Part shown: one piece after another, positions 1 to 7,863 of the stretch
Layout: the number at the start of each line of letters is the position of its first letter
How positions within the stretch are numbered: the first letter of the stretch is position 1
Assembly: GCF_000739915.1 (NCBI RefSeq)
Contig: NZ_BBJT01000006.1
Coordinates: 334,143 to 398,142, forward strand
DNA length: 64,000 bases
Source: Paenibacillus chitinolyticus NBRC 15660
Lineage (GTDB): Bacteria; Bacillota; Bacilli; Paenibacillales; NBRC-103111
Direction of reading: 5' to 3'
Position numbers and translations under genes: made by a program
The notes under the pieces: model-generated
The model's database searches: none
What the model was told of the DNA's origin: nothing
The model's input: only the letters and a program-made list of their open reading frames with translations

Positions 1-1254
1 CTCCGGCCGTTCGTCGCGCACGCGGAGCACGATGTGGAACCCGGCGTCCCTGCCGATCACCGCAGCCCGGCTGCCGAAAATACGCCCGACGGCTGCCGTC
101 AGCCTGTCGTGCTTTTTCCGGTAAAGCTTGCGCATTCTGCGCACATGCTTCTCCAGATAGCCCCGCTCCATAAAAAGAGCCAGCGTATGCTGATGCAGCC
201 TGGAGGCGGACTGTTCGAACATCATCTCTCTGCGCAGCGCGTCGAAAAGCGGCACGAGCTTATCCGGCAGCACCATATAACTGACGCAGAGAGCCGGGGC
301 CATAATTTGGCCGAAGCCGCCCAAATAAATGACGGGAGCGCCGGGAACGAGGGCCTGTAGAGCCGGAACGGGACGCCCGTGGTAGCGGAATTCCCCGTCG
401 TAGTCGTCTTCGAGGATGAAGCCGTCCGTATCGCGCGCCCACTGGAGCAGCTTCAGCCGCTTAGAGACCGGCATCACCATGCCGCGCGGAAACTGATGCG
501 AAGGCGTGACGGTGACGAGACGGGCCCCGGCGGCGTGAAGCCGTTCGACGTCGATGCCGTCCGCTTCCAGCGGCACAGGCAAGATCTCATAGCCCGCCCG
601 GCCGAAAATCGACGGGATAAGCGGGTACCCGGGGTTCTCTACGGCGAGCCGCGAACCGTACCGCTTCAAAATCTGGCTCAAGACGACGCCCAAATTAAAC
701 TGGTCGGCTCCGACGACAACCTGCCCCGGGGAACATTCCACGCCCCGCATCTGCCGGAGGTAGGCGGCGATTTGTTCCCTCAGCCTGCGCTCGCCTCTCG
801 GATCGCCGAAGAACAGCAGGTTCTCGTTGTCCGGAGCGAGCATTTCGTTCGCAAGCTTTTTCCAGGTCCCGTATGGAAAAGCCGTGAAGTCGTTTCGCGA
901 CAAATGAAAATCGTAGCGGAACCTGCGTTTCCTGGCCGCGTCAGGCTCCTCTTCCTGAACTAGCGGGAGCTCCCCCATGTGTAATGAGCCGAGTTTCCCA
1001 TAGGGCTCGGGGAGCTTTTCCACGTAATAGCCGCTCTTGGGCCTGCTCGCGATATAGCCTTCCGAAAGAAGCTGATGGTAAGCCGATTCGACCGGCGTCG
1101 TGCTCAACCCGAGAAAACCGGCCAGTTTGCGGATAGACGGCAGACGGGTATGTTCGGCGATCTCGCCCCGGATAATGCCTGTCTTAATATGAAGGTAGAG
1201 CTGCATATACAGCGGCTGAGGATCCCGCTCGTCCAGCTTAGGGTAACCAATCAC
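1..1254 (-). CDS. MocR/PdxR-type GntR-family regulator with aminotransferase-like domain (partial)
   Basis: The frame is open from a GTG at 1254 to the window edge, so the C-terminus is missing. The GTG has a GGAAGG ribosome site just upstream. The first ~75 residues are a GntR winged helix (LYMQLYLHIKTGIIRGEI, LPSIRKLAGFLGLSTTPVESAY). The rest is a fold-type I PLP aminotransferase-like domain, with FFGDPRGERRLREQIAAYLR, a VTPSHQFPRG motif and an EDDYDGEF motif typical of MocR proteins. Family members such as PdxR sense pyridoxal phosphate or amino compounds and usually regulate a divergent gene. Here the divergent neighbour is the DUF4272 gene 110 bp away. The true target and ligand are unknown. 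Confidence 0.9.
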   Translation of the reverse strand, partial: MIGYPKLDERDPQPLYMQLYLHIKTGIIRGEIAEHTRLPSIRKLAGFLGLSTTPVESAYHQLLSEGYIASRPKSGYYVEKLPEPYGKLGSLHMGELPLVQEEEPDAARKRRFRYDFHLSRNDFTAFPYGTWKKLANEMLAPDNENLLFFGDPRGERRLREQIAAYLRQMRGVECSPGQVVVGADQFNLGVVLSQILKRYGSRLAVENPGYPLIPSIFGRAGYEILPVPLEADGIDVERLHAAGARLVTVTPSHQFPRGMVMPVSKRLKLLQWARDTDGFILEDDYDGEFRYHGRPVPALQALVPGAPVIYLGGFGQIMAPALCVSYMVLPDKLVPLFDALRREMMFEQSASRLHQHTLALFMERGYLEKHVRRMRKLYRKKHDRLTAAVGRIFGSRAAVIGRDAGFHIVLRVRDERPE

Positions 1255-1271
1255 GTGAATCCTTCCTATCT

Positions 1272-1291
1272 TTCTAGGTTTAATGCTAGAA
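1272..1291. promoter_or_regulatory. Inverted repeat upstream of the MocR gene
   Basis: TTCTAG at 1272-1277 and CTAGAA at 1286-1291 form perfect 6-bp arms around an 8-bp spacer. They lie between the MocR start and the divergent promoter at 1300-1329, so this is a candidate operator for the MocR protein. The role is inferred from position only. Confidence 0.35.
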
Positions 1292-1299
1292 TACCACAT

Positions 1300-1329
1300 T
1301 TTACAACTTTACCGGTTTTTCGGTATGAT
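1300..1329 (+). promoter_or_regulatory. Sigma-A-type promoter of the DUF4272 gene
   Basis: TTTACA at 1300-1305 and TATGAT at 1324-1329 are separated by 18 bp. The start codon at 1365 lies 35 bp downstream. Confidence 0.55.
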
Positions 1330-1364
1330 GATAGGGTTAACGACGCGATGAGAGGAAGTGCAGC

Positions 1365-2543
1365 ATGAATCAATGTACGCTTTATATCTCGATAAAAGGG
1401 TATGAAAAAATAACGGAAGCCATCCGCACCGCCTTCGGGGACAAGCAGGTTCAGATGTCTCCGGACGGGAACCAGATTACCGTTGTGGATAAAAAGCTTT
1501 TCAGCAAAACGACCGTTACGTTTTCCCTGATGACGCTGGACGGCAATCCGGGCGAATTCGAGCCGATGATCCGGGGCATGTACGGCTTTTTCAGCCAGAT
1601 CGAAACGCCGCACGAACACATTCAAGCCAAAGTGCTCAAGCAGATTTCCGCTCTTAACGCGGCTGTCGGCATCGTCTCTTCCAAGGAGATCGACCCGAAC
1701 ACCCTGAACCGGATATTGGAAGCGGCGTCCCGCGTGCATGCCGTCTTGTTCCTGCCGACCGGCCAACTATTGAACCCGGAGGGCCAGGTGGTGTTGAGCG
1801 CACAGGGCGAGTCCGAGGTAGAAGATTTCACCGTCACGGTCAGCACGGATCTGATCGACGCCCATATTCAGTCGTCTCCGTCCGCGGAAGCGCGGAAAGA
1901 ACGGAATATGGCTCTGCTGACGGAACAGGGCGTGCCTGTCATCGAGCATTTGCCGGTCATCGACGGGGATGAATTCGCCGCTGTCCGGACCAAAGAAGAA
2001 ATCGCCGCGCGTGCAACCGCTCTATGCATGGTCGCCATGTACGGCGCGGATGTTGCCGAAGACACGGACACCAAAGAAGCGAAGGAGTTTATCGAGGGCG
2101 TTATCGAGCTTTACGGCGCTTCCTCTTTCTTTACGGAGAAGGAACGGGCTTTCCTTGAAAGCGATTCGCCCGATCCGACGGATGCCATCCAGTTCGCCTG
2201 GATGTACGAATGCTACTGGGTTCTGCTTTGGTCTCTCGGGTATGCGGAAGAACTGGGCTATCCCGATTCCGTATGCGACGTTCAAGCCGCCGTGGACGCT
2301 TTGAGGCTGGCCGGGAATTTTGAAACGTTCCTTGAGCAGGCAAAAGTCCGGTCGAAAGCAGACATTCTCGAGGAAGCGGACCGGATTTACCGCTATGACT
2401 GGGCCTGCGTAGATGCCCGGATCAAAGGTAATCCCGCCCCGGCCGGACTGAACGACGGCGTCGTTCTGGAAAGGCACCGGGCTTTGAACTGGCTGGTCCG
2501 CTATATGGATGCGGAGTGGGATGACGTAAGCACCGATACGTAG
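1365..2543 (+). CDS. DUF4272 domain-containing protein
   Basis: This is a soluble 392-residue protein with no signal peptide or membrane segment. The C-terminal half (about 205-385) has the pattern I associate with DUF4272: an EEIAARATALCMVAMYG helix, FFTEKERAFL, then IQFAWMYECYWVLLWSLGY and a long helical tail. The N-terminal ~190 residues (MNQCTLYISIKG..., KVLKQISALNAAVGIVSS..., HAVLFLPTGQLLNPEG) look like a separate alpha/beta domain. The function of the family is not known to me. The start is the ATG after a GAGGAAGTG ribosome site. It is transcribed alone, from the promoter at 1300-1329 to the terminator at 2593-2628. Confidence 0.75.
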   Translation: MNQCTLYISIKGYEKITEAIRTAFGDKQVQMSPDGNQITVVDKKLFSKTTVTFSLMTLDGNPGEFEPMIRGMYGFFSQIETPHEHIQAKVLKQISALNAAVGIVSSKEIDPNTLNRILEAASRVHAVLFLPTGQLLNPEGQVVLSAQGESEVEDFTVTVSTDLIDAHIQSSPSAEARKERNMALLTEQGVPVIEHLPVIDGDEFAAVRTKEEIAARATALCMVAMYGADVAEDTDTKEAKEFIEGVIELYGASSFFTEKERAFLESDSPDPTDAIQFAWMYECYWVLLWSLGYAEELGYPDSVCDVQAAVDALRLAGNFETFLEQAKVRSKADILEEADRIYRYDWACVDARIKGNPAPAGLNDGVVLERHRALNWLVRYMDAEWDDVSTDT

Positions 2544-2592
2544 GCGCGGGACGAGGCAGCATGCATGGTTGACCAATCACGCCGCCCTATAC

Positions 2593-2628
2593 AAAAAGGA
2601 GCAGCTCTTTATGAGCCTGCTCCTTTTT
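2593..2628 (+). terminator. Rho-independent terminator after the DUF4272 gene
   Basis: AAAAAGGAGCAG at 2593-2604 pairs with CTGCTCCTTTTT at 2617-2628, giving a 12-bp arm ending in a T tract. Confidence 0.8.
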
Positions 2629-2806
2629 GGGCTGCACTGCACGACTGACAGGCCGCTTTTGATCTTATCCGGCTTTCCGGTCATCGTCTGTCCTTGGCAG
2701 ATGCAGGCGGCCGCCTCTTATGCGAACCCCGGGTTCCCCATTGCCTATGAATTCCCGGCGGGAAATTCGGTTTCGCATGAAGGCGTCTTGCCTCCCTCCG
2801 CACCTA

Positions 2807-3385
2807 TCAGGCCTCGGAAGCTTCCTTTGTCCCCCGCAAAAAGGCGTCCAAACGCTCCTTCTGGCGCAGATGGTGGCGGTAGTGCATCTCCACCAGCGCG
2901 AACCATTCCACCGCGTTCAATTCACCGAAGCCCGGGTGCGTCACCGTATTGGCGGTTGGAATATCGGCCAGCGTCGGCTGGATAGCTCGCATGGCGCGAA
3001 TGACGTCACGAAGGCCGCTTACGAGCTGCTCTTTGCTTTCCGGTTGAAGCGGCGTGTATTCCTTGGACGGCGGAACCTGAATCCGGATCGGCGGGTAGCT
3101 GCCTCGGGCGTAAGCCTCTACGCCGCTCTCCGTTTTCCCGGCCGCTTCTTCCGAACCGGACGAATTGCGGCAGGCCTCCATAATAGGCAGATGCCGGTAC
3201 AAAACCGATTGGATCAAATGCACGTACATTTGCCCCAGCGACCACTGATCTTCATCGGGCTTGCGGGTCAGCTCTTCCAGGCTGTAATTCTCCAATTGCT
3301 GAATATAGGTTTCGGTCAATTGTTCGAAGCGGTTCAGGATGTCGATCGTGTTGAGCCTCTGGCTTTGGTTCTGGTTCGTTTGCAT
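2807..3385 (-). CDS. DinB/YfiT-like metalloenzyme-fold protein
   Basis: This 192-residue protein has the DinB four-helix-bundle pattern. An N-terminal helix is followed by DEDQWSLGQMYVHLIQS (about 47-63), where H58 is the first likely metal ligand. The C-terminal ALVEMHYRHHLRQKERL supplies further histidines. DinB proteins are often thiol- or metal-dependent and many have no known substrate. It sits 65 bp downstream of the WYL regulator gene on the same strand. A large inverted repeat (3432-3459) between them suggests separate control by that regulator. Confidence 0.8.
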   Translation of the reverse strand: MQTNQNQSQRLNTIDILNRFEQLTETYIQQLENYSLEELTRKPDEDQWSLGQMYVHLIQSVLYRHLPIMEACRNSSGSEEAAGKTESGVEAYARGSYPPIRIQVPPSKEYTPLQPESKEQLVSGLRDVIRAMRAIQPTLADIPTANTVTHPGFGELNAVEWFALVEMHYRHHLRQKERLDAFLRGTKEASEA

Positions 3386-3431
3386 GGGTTGTTCTCTCCT
3401 TTAAGATGAAGTTGAACCCAGTATACAAGAG

Positions 3432-3459
3432 CGCTGCTGACAACAGTATGTCAGTAGCG
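3432..3459. promoter_or_regulatory. Large inverted repeat upstream of the DinB gene
   Basis: CGCTGCTGACA (3432-3442) and TGTCAGTAGCG (3449-3459) are inverted arms with one mismatch around the 6-bp spacer ACAGTA. The palindrome covers the last codons and stop of the WYL regulator gene and the upstream region of the DinB gene. A WYL-regulator operator is the simplest reading. Confidence 0.45.
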
Positions 3460-4398
3460 TTTTGCCATGCGCCGAATTTCTTCCCGCAGCCGAACGCGCA
3501 GCGATTCGGGCTCCAGCACTTCAACACCCGCTCCCCAGCTCAATACCCAATGGAGGATTTCCTCGGGCGATCTGACCTTTAACGTGACGAGCAGGCCCTG
3601 CTCCACATTTTGCGTTTCTTCTATATAATAGTAGTTCGTTTCCCGAACCCGGTTCGCAAGCTCGCGGCGAAAAAGCAGGCGGACTTCCCCCTGCCGGTCA
3701 TCCGCCGGCTTGTACAACCGGAGGTCGAACTCTTCCGGCTTCTCGAAGACGGTCTCCAGCAGCGTAAGCTCGCTGATCCGGGACAGCCGGAAATGCCGGA
3801 CCTCCTGCCGGAGCCGGCAGAAGGCGATCAGCATCCACGCGCTGTTCAAGTAGACCAGCCCGTAAGGATCGGCTTCGCGCACCGTCAGCCGTTCGCCTCC
3901 CGGCATGGCCGTATCCTTCGCCGCGTAGGCAAAGCGCACCGTGCGCTCCTGCAGCACCGCGCCGCGCAGCAGAGCCAGCGCCGCCGCTCCGTTACCGGCG
4001 GCGCTTCCCGGGCCCGCGAGGAGCTTCATGCCCTCGCGGTGCCTCTGGGACTCCCGGCGCACTCGATCCGGGAGCACGCCCTCGAGCTTGGCCCGCGCGG
4101 CACCCGCCTGGGCGCGGGAAGCCTCGTCGAACTGCTGCTCGACGAACTCGAGACCGAGCAGCAGGGTGACGGCTTCTTCCGCCGTGAAGCTGACCGGCGG
4201 CAGGAAGTAGCCTTCGACGAGCGAGTACCCTTGTCCCGGCGCCCCGACGACCGGGACACCCGCTTCGCAGAGCGCCTGCATGTCGCGGTAGATCGTGCGC
4301 ACGCTCGTCTCGAAGGCTGCGGCGAGATCTTCCGCGCGCTGAGTGCCCTTGCGCTGGAGCCGCAAAATGATCGCCAGCATGCGGTCCGTTTTGTTCAT
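3451..4398 (-). CDS. YafY-type HTH/WYL-domain transcriptional regulator
   Basis: The 315-residue protein has an N-terminal HTH_11 domain (MLAIILRLQRKGTQRAEDLA, then TSVRTIYRDMQALCEAGVPV). After a helical middle region it has a WYL domain around 140-215 (RTVRFAYAAKD, ADPYGLVYLNSAWMLIAFC, RHFRLSRISELTLLE) and a WCX-like C-terminus. WYL domains bind small molecules or nucleic acids; the ligand here is unknown. The stop lies inside the inverted repeat upstream of the DinB gene, which it probably regulates. The coding sequence is very GC-rich around 3950-4150. Confidence 0.9.
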   Translation of the reverse strand: MNKTDRMLAIILRLQRKGTQRAEDLAAAFETSVRTIYRDMQALCEAGVPVVGAPGQGYSLVEGYFLPPVSFTAEEAVTLLLGLEFVEQQFDEASRAQAGAARAKLEGVLPDRVRRESQRHREGMKLLAGPGSAAGNGAAALALLRGAVLQERTVRFAYAAKDTAMPGGERLTVREADPYGLVYLNSAWMLIAFCRLRQEVRHFRLSRISELTLLETVFEKPEEFDLRLYKPADDRQGEVRLLFRRELANRVRETNYYYIEETQNVEQGLLVTLKVRSPEEILHWVLSWGAGVEVLEPESLRVRLREEIRRMAKRY

Positions 4399-4494
4399 AA
4401 CGTGAAGCCCCCTTGTCGCTAACGTGTCGGATAGTTACTCCTATCGTAACCCCGGCGGCGGGAGTGTGCCAGCTTTTCTTACTTGCAAAGAAAG

Positions 4495-4540
4495 GAAGAA
4501 AGAGCCGTGGCCACTTCCGGCCGCCAGCTCTTTCCCTGTT
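4495..4540 (-). terminator. Probable terminator downstream of the S26-like gene
   Basis: AAAGAGC and GCTCTTT flank an inner GGCC/GGCC pair, at about 4498-4537. The hairpin lies 135 bp beyond the stop of the minus-strand gene at 4675. The T tract is short, so the call is moderate. The rest of 4541-4674 holds nothing I recognise. Confidence 0.4.
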
Positions 4541-4674
4541 TTGTTGCCTGTTCGCGGTAAGTCGAGTTTACGCGATTGATATCGGCAGAAGAATCGTTTC
4601 CTCCCGGCAGCTTATGGTTTACCGTCTCTCGGTTCGATCATTTATACCTGCTGCGCTTTCTATGATCTCCATAG

Positions 4675-5907
4675 CTACTCGGCGTTAACAAACAGACTTG
4701 CGAAAAATTTCCCGCCCAAATAAATATCGAGGCGCCACTGTTCGCTTTCGTCCAGCTTGATAAGCGAGGGCAGGCTCGCATCCGCCCCGTTTAACGGACC
4801 GTAAGCCGGCCCCCACTCGTATTCCCATATGACACTGCCGTCTTCCTGCAGCAGCACCGGTTTTTTAACGCCGTCACTCGTATGAACGCCTTCGATCCGC
4901 AAATTTTTGCCTTCGAACTCTTCCCGGGCACCCCAGAAATGCCAGACGATTTTATTAGGGGTGGAGGTAGAAATTCGACCGTTCAAGATGCCGAGCTTAC
5001 CCGGAATTCCGGTAAACCACATATTTCCGGAGCCAAAGGTCTGGTGAGGACTGCGGGCTCCGGCTTCGTCGTATCCGAGTACTTTTCCCTGTATGTTCCC
5101 CTGCGTCAAGGCCCCGAACTCCCGGCTGTCATGGCTCTTCGACCAGAAATCTCCCAGGACGAAGAGAGACCCGTCCGGCACTGTCATCTCCGCCATATTC
5201 GCGTTGAAATAGTTTTTCGTATCTTTCACACAGTCTGGGGGACAGGCATCCTTTCTGCCAGATGCCTTCATGTTCTTGAAGTATGCGGCTTCGTCCAGCC
5301 CAACAATCTTCGCCTGTCCGTAGAACGTATCCAGCTTCTTCCCGTTCACGTAAACCCGGCCTTTCTCGATCTTAATCTTCTCCCCCGGCAGACCGATCAC
5401 ACGGGCTGTTTGAGAGTCCGACCCGCTGATTTCGGGATTGGGCGTAAACCCGGGAATGGCCGGCAGCCGGTAATACAGCATATCTCCACGGCGGAACTGC
5501 TGTACCATCTTAAACCGGGGATCGACGACTAACCTCCCGTAACCGCCGCTATAGTATTCCATTTTCTGGCCGACCATGCTCATCGAATAATCGTCTACCA
5601 GCATCAAACCTTCTTTCGCTTCTACACGCTGGGGATACAGGGGTGTCGTTAAGTCCCGGATCGTTCCGTTCGCTTTATCCCCGAGAGGCCCCATAAACAG
5701 AACGGCACAACAAACGAGCAAGGCAGTCAAAGCCGTTCCCGCCAGATAGAGCCGCTTGCGTCGACTTGCGGGCCTGCCCGCTTCAAGACCGCCCCCGTTC
5801 CATACCTTCCGTTCCACGGCATCCATCGACTCCGTTCCGAACATCGGCTTGTTAAAAGGCCTCTCCGAAAGCTCAAACGGATCCGTCTCAATTTCCGTTT
5901 TCCTCAT
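4675..5907 (-). CDS. S26 signal-peptidase-like membrane protein with extra C-terminal domain, partner of an ECF sigma factor
   Basis: The 410-residue protein has a cytoplasmic N-terminus (1-50), one membrane segment (about 53-72) and an extracytoplasmic S26 domain (about 95-285). The Ser box reads SMSM (nucleophile candidate S110), followed by RRGDMLYYR, RVIGLPGEKIKIEKGRVYVN and VLGDFWSKSHDSREFG. The box that normally reads KRVxGLPG reads ARVIGLPG, so the general-base lysine is replaced by A168. The Pro-Thr after the Ser box is also absent. Residues about 300-410 (IVWHFWGAREEF..., GPLNGADASLPSLIKL...) resemble DUF4871/YhfM-type domains. It overlaps the upstream ECF sigma gene by 20 nt, so an anti-sigma or sensory role is plausible but inferred. 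Confidence 0.8.
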   Translation of the reverse strand: MRKTEIETDPFELSERPFNKPMFGTESMDAVERKVWNGGGLEAGRPASRRKRLYLAGTALTALLVCCAVLFMGPLGDKANGTIRDLTTPLYPQRVEAKEGLMLVDDYSMSMVGQKMEYYSGGYGRLVVDPRFKMVQQFRRGDMLYYRLPAIPGFTPNPEISGSDSQTARVIGLPGEKIKIEKGRVYVNGKKLDTFYGQAKIVGLDEAAYFKNMKASGRKDACPPDCVKDTKNYFNANMAEMTVPDGSLFVLGDFWSKSHDSREFGALTQGNIQGKVLGYDEAGARSPHQTFGSGNMWFTGIPGKLGILNGRISTSTPNKIVWHFWGAREEFEGKNLRIEGVHTSDGVKKPVLLQEDGSVIWEYEWGPAYGPLNGADASLPSLIKLDESEQWRLDIYLGGKFFASLFVNAE

Positions 5908-6433
5908 ACCGGAATCCTCCTTTCGCTAGTTGAGCCGCTTTCCGGCGCGCTCTATGGATGCGGGACTTTACCGTCCCTTCCGAAATTCCCAGGGCGGCCG
6001 CTATTTCCGCCACCGTCATCCCGTGCATCGATTGCAGCACCAGCACCTCCCTGTAGGGGGCGGGAAGCTCCAGCACGATTTTCCATGCCTCATCGGCCAA
6101 GTGGCGTTCCAGAAATTCGCTTTCGGCGGATGGACTTTCTCCCCGGACGTAGTCGGCCAGGATCACCCGCCGAAAAAAAGCTTTTCTCCGATACGAATAC
6201 GAGGTATTCCGGGTGATTTTCAGCAGCCAAGTCTTCACACTGCATTCGCCCCGGAAGGAACCGACGCTGCGGAACGCTTTTACAAACACATCCTGCGCGA
6301 TGTCGTCGGCAAGGTCCCGTTTTTTCGTTAAAAAATACGCATAGTTCCATACGTCTTCCCCGTGCTGTTCCATTAAGGTTCTTAAATCGGACGGATGAAG
6401 TTCGGACACGTACTTCAAATACTCGTCGTCCAC
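5888..6433 (-). CDS. ECF-family RNA polymerase sigma factor
   Basis: The 181-residue protein contains only sigma region 2 (WNYAYFLTKKRDLADDIAQD, VFVKAFRSVGSFRGECSVKTW) and region 4 (ELPAPYREVLVLQSMHGMTV, AEIAAALGISEGTVKSRIHR). This is the ECF architecture used for envelope or stress responses. The GTG start at 6433 follows an AAAGGGGGGAG ribosome site. The gene is co-transcribed and overlapping with the membrane-anchored S26-like protein downstream, the place usually taken by an anti-sigma gene. Confidence 0.93.
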   Translation of the reverse strand: MDDEYLKYVSELHPSDLRTLMEQHGEDVWNYAYFLTKKRDLADDIAQDVFVKAFRSVGSFRGECSVKTWLLKITRNTSYSYRRKAFFRRVILADYVRGESPSAESEFLERHLADEAWKIVLELPAPYREVLVLQSMHGMTVAEIAAALGISEGTVKSRIHRARRKAAQLAKGGFRYEENGN

Positions 6434-6471
6434 GGGCTCCCCCCTTTCTTATCTGAACAAACAGACTCCCC

Positions 6472-6504
6472 GCAAAAGAAAAAGTTCCCGCTTTAGGGAA
6501 CTTT
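6472..6504 (-). terminator. Terminator of the gapB-like gene
   Basis: On the minus strand AAAGTTCCC (6504-6496) pairs with GGGAACTTT (6489-6481), followed by TTCTTTTG. It lies just beyond the dehydrogenase stop. Confidence 0.75.
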
Positions 6505-6551
6505 GTACATTTTATTTTCTGTTTTTAGTTTATCATACAGAGCACGGGAAG

Positions 6552-7619
6552 TTAGGCGAACATGCTGCTGACCTCGGCATCGCGGGACTGAATGGTCTTG
6601 GCTTTGTCCCGCATAAGCTCTGCCAGCTCCACGACACGGCAGGCGTAAGCCCATTCGTTGTCATACCAGGCGAGCACTTTGATCTGATCGCCCATCGTCA
6701 TCAGGGAGAGACCGTCTACGACAGCGGAATTCGGGCAGCCCACATAATCGACGGACACGAGCGGCTCGTCGGAATAGGCGACATAAGGAGCCATGGAGTC
6801 TGCGGCCGCGCTTTTGAAAGCCGCTTGGATCTCGTCCAGCCCGGCCGGACGGGACACTTTTACCGTCAAATCGACGAGGGAAACGTCCTGGGTCGGCACG
6901 CGCAGGGAAACGCCCTGAACATGAGCCGCCAAGTGAGGCAGGACATCTGTAAGCGCTTTACCCACACCCGTCGTGGTAGGAACGATCGACTCCGTGCACG
7001 CCCGCGCTCTGCGCAAATCGTTGTGCGGATTGTCCAGATGCTTCTGATCCGACGTATACGAATGCACCGTACTCATCCAACCGCTCTGTACGCCGAACGC
7101 CTGATCCAGAATATGAAGCACGGGAGCGACGCAGTTCGTCGTGCAGGATGCGGCGGATACAAGAGTATGCTTGATCGGATCATAGAGGTGGTCGTTGACG
7201 CCCATCACGACGGTGAAATCCATCTGCTTGCCGGGCGCGGTAATGAGAACTCGGGAAGCTCCGGCGCTCAGATGTCTCTGAGAACCTTGACGGTCGTTGA
7301 ATTTACCGGTGGCGTCAATGACGAGATCGACTCCCATCTGTTCCCACAAAATGTTTTCCGGTTCCCTTTCGTACGTCAGCCGGATAGATTGCCCGTTAAT
7401 GACCAGGCACCCGTCGGCGATCGTCACATCCGCGTCCCATCTTCCGTGGACCGAATCGTATTTTAAAAGGTGAGCCAGCGTCTCCGCCGGATAAATGGTA
7501 TTGATCGCCTTGAGCGGAGAAGTCTGCCCTTTATCCGAAAACATTTTCCGGACGACAAGACGTCCGATTCTCCCCATCCCGCTGATCCCGATTCCTCTAA
7601 TTCCTGCAGCCTGTGACAA
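6552..7619 (-). CDS. gapB: Glyceraldehyde-3-phosphate dehydrogenase, GapB (NADP, gluconeogenic) type
   Basis: This 355-residue protein has a Rossmann motif GISGMGRIGRL, the catalytic motif SAASCTTNC with C159, and TVHSYTSDQKHLDNPHNDLR followed by RARAC. The NAD-specific aspartate of glycolytic GapA is absent: the loop reads INTIYPAETLAHLLKYDS, as in Bacillus GapB. The DNPH...RARAC segment also matches GapB better than GapA. I infer an NADP-dependent gluconeogenic enzyme. It has its own promoter region with two inverted repeats (7695-7733) and its own terminator. The start ATG follows a GGAGGAG-like ribosome site. Confidence 0.85.
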   Translation of the reverse strand: MSQAAGIRGIGISGMGRIGRLVVRKMFSDKGQTSPLKAINTIYPAETLAHLLKYDSVHGRWDADVTIADGCLVINGQSIRLTYEREPENILWEQMGVDLVIDATGKFNDRQGSQRHLSAGASRVLITAPGKQMDFTVVMGVNDHLYDPIKHTLVSAASCTTNCVAPVLHILDQAFGVQSGWMSTVHSYTSDQKHLDNPHNDLRRARACTESIVPTTTGVGKALTDVLPHLAAHVQGVSLRVPTQDVSLVDLTVKVSRPAGLDEIQAAFKSAAADSMAPYVAYSDEPLVSVDYVGCPNSAVVDGLSLMTMGDQIKVLAWYDNEWAYACRVVELAELMRDKAKTIQSRDAEVSSMFA

Positions 7620-7694
7620 GCTAACTCCTCCTCCGTAAGGTGAAATGTTAAGTTGATTCGTATGGATCGCTTAATTAGTACATCACAATTATAA

Positions 7695-7733
7695 TTTATG
7701 ACGTCATAAAAGACAATAGTATGTTTCTATTGT
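7695..7733. promoter_or_regulatory. Two operators upstream of gapB
   Basis: A perfect 16-bp palindrome TTTATGACGTCATAAA occupies 7695-7710. Two bases later ACAATAG (7713-7719) and CTATTGT (7727-7733) form a second inverted repeat. Both lie 76-114 bp upstream of the gapB start in an AT-rich stretch. In Bacillus gapB is repressed by CcpN, but I cannot match its consensus convincingly, so the regulator is open. Confidence 0.5.
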
Positions 7734-7768
7734 TTATATATGAGTATTATACATGGGTTAATTAAATC

Positions 7769-7803
7769 AAAAAAAAGAGAGAGTCCCTAAAGATCTCTCT
7801 CTC
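7769..7803 (-). terminator. Terminator of the ABC importer/adaptor operon
   Basis: On the minus strand GAGAGAGA pairs with CTCTCTC around an ATCTTTAGGGA loop, followed by eight T residues. It lies about 60 bp beyond the adaptor stop. Confidence 0.75.
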
Positions 7804-7863
7804 CCACCGCTAACGTTTCGGTTCCGTTTCTTTGACTCCTTCGGATCTCAACCTCATCCGTCC

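Noticed and set aside
4433..4450. GGATAG/CTATC inverted repeat upstream of the WYL regulator
   Set aside because: Arms are only five to six bases and differ from the operator at 3432-3459; too weak to call.
4413..4688. 91-codon plus-strand ORF between the WYL regulator and S26-like gene
   Set aside because: No ribosome site, no recognisable motif, and it runs through a terminator-like hairpin.
7680..7740. CcpN operator upstream of gapB
   Set aside because: The palindromes do not match the CcpN consensus I recall; listed only as operators of unknown regulator.
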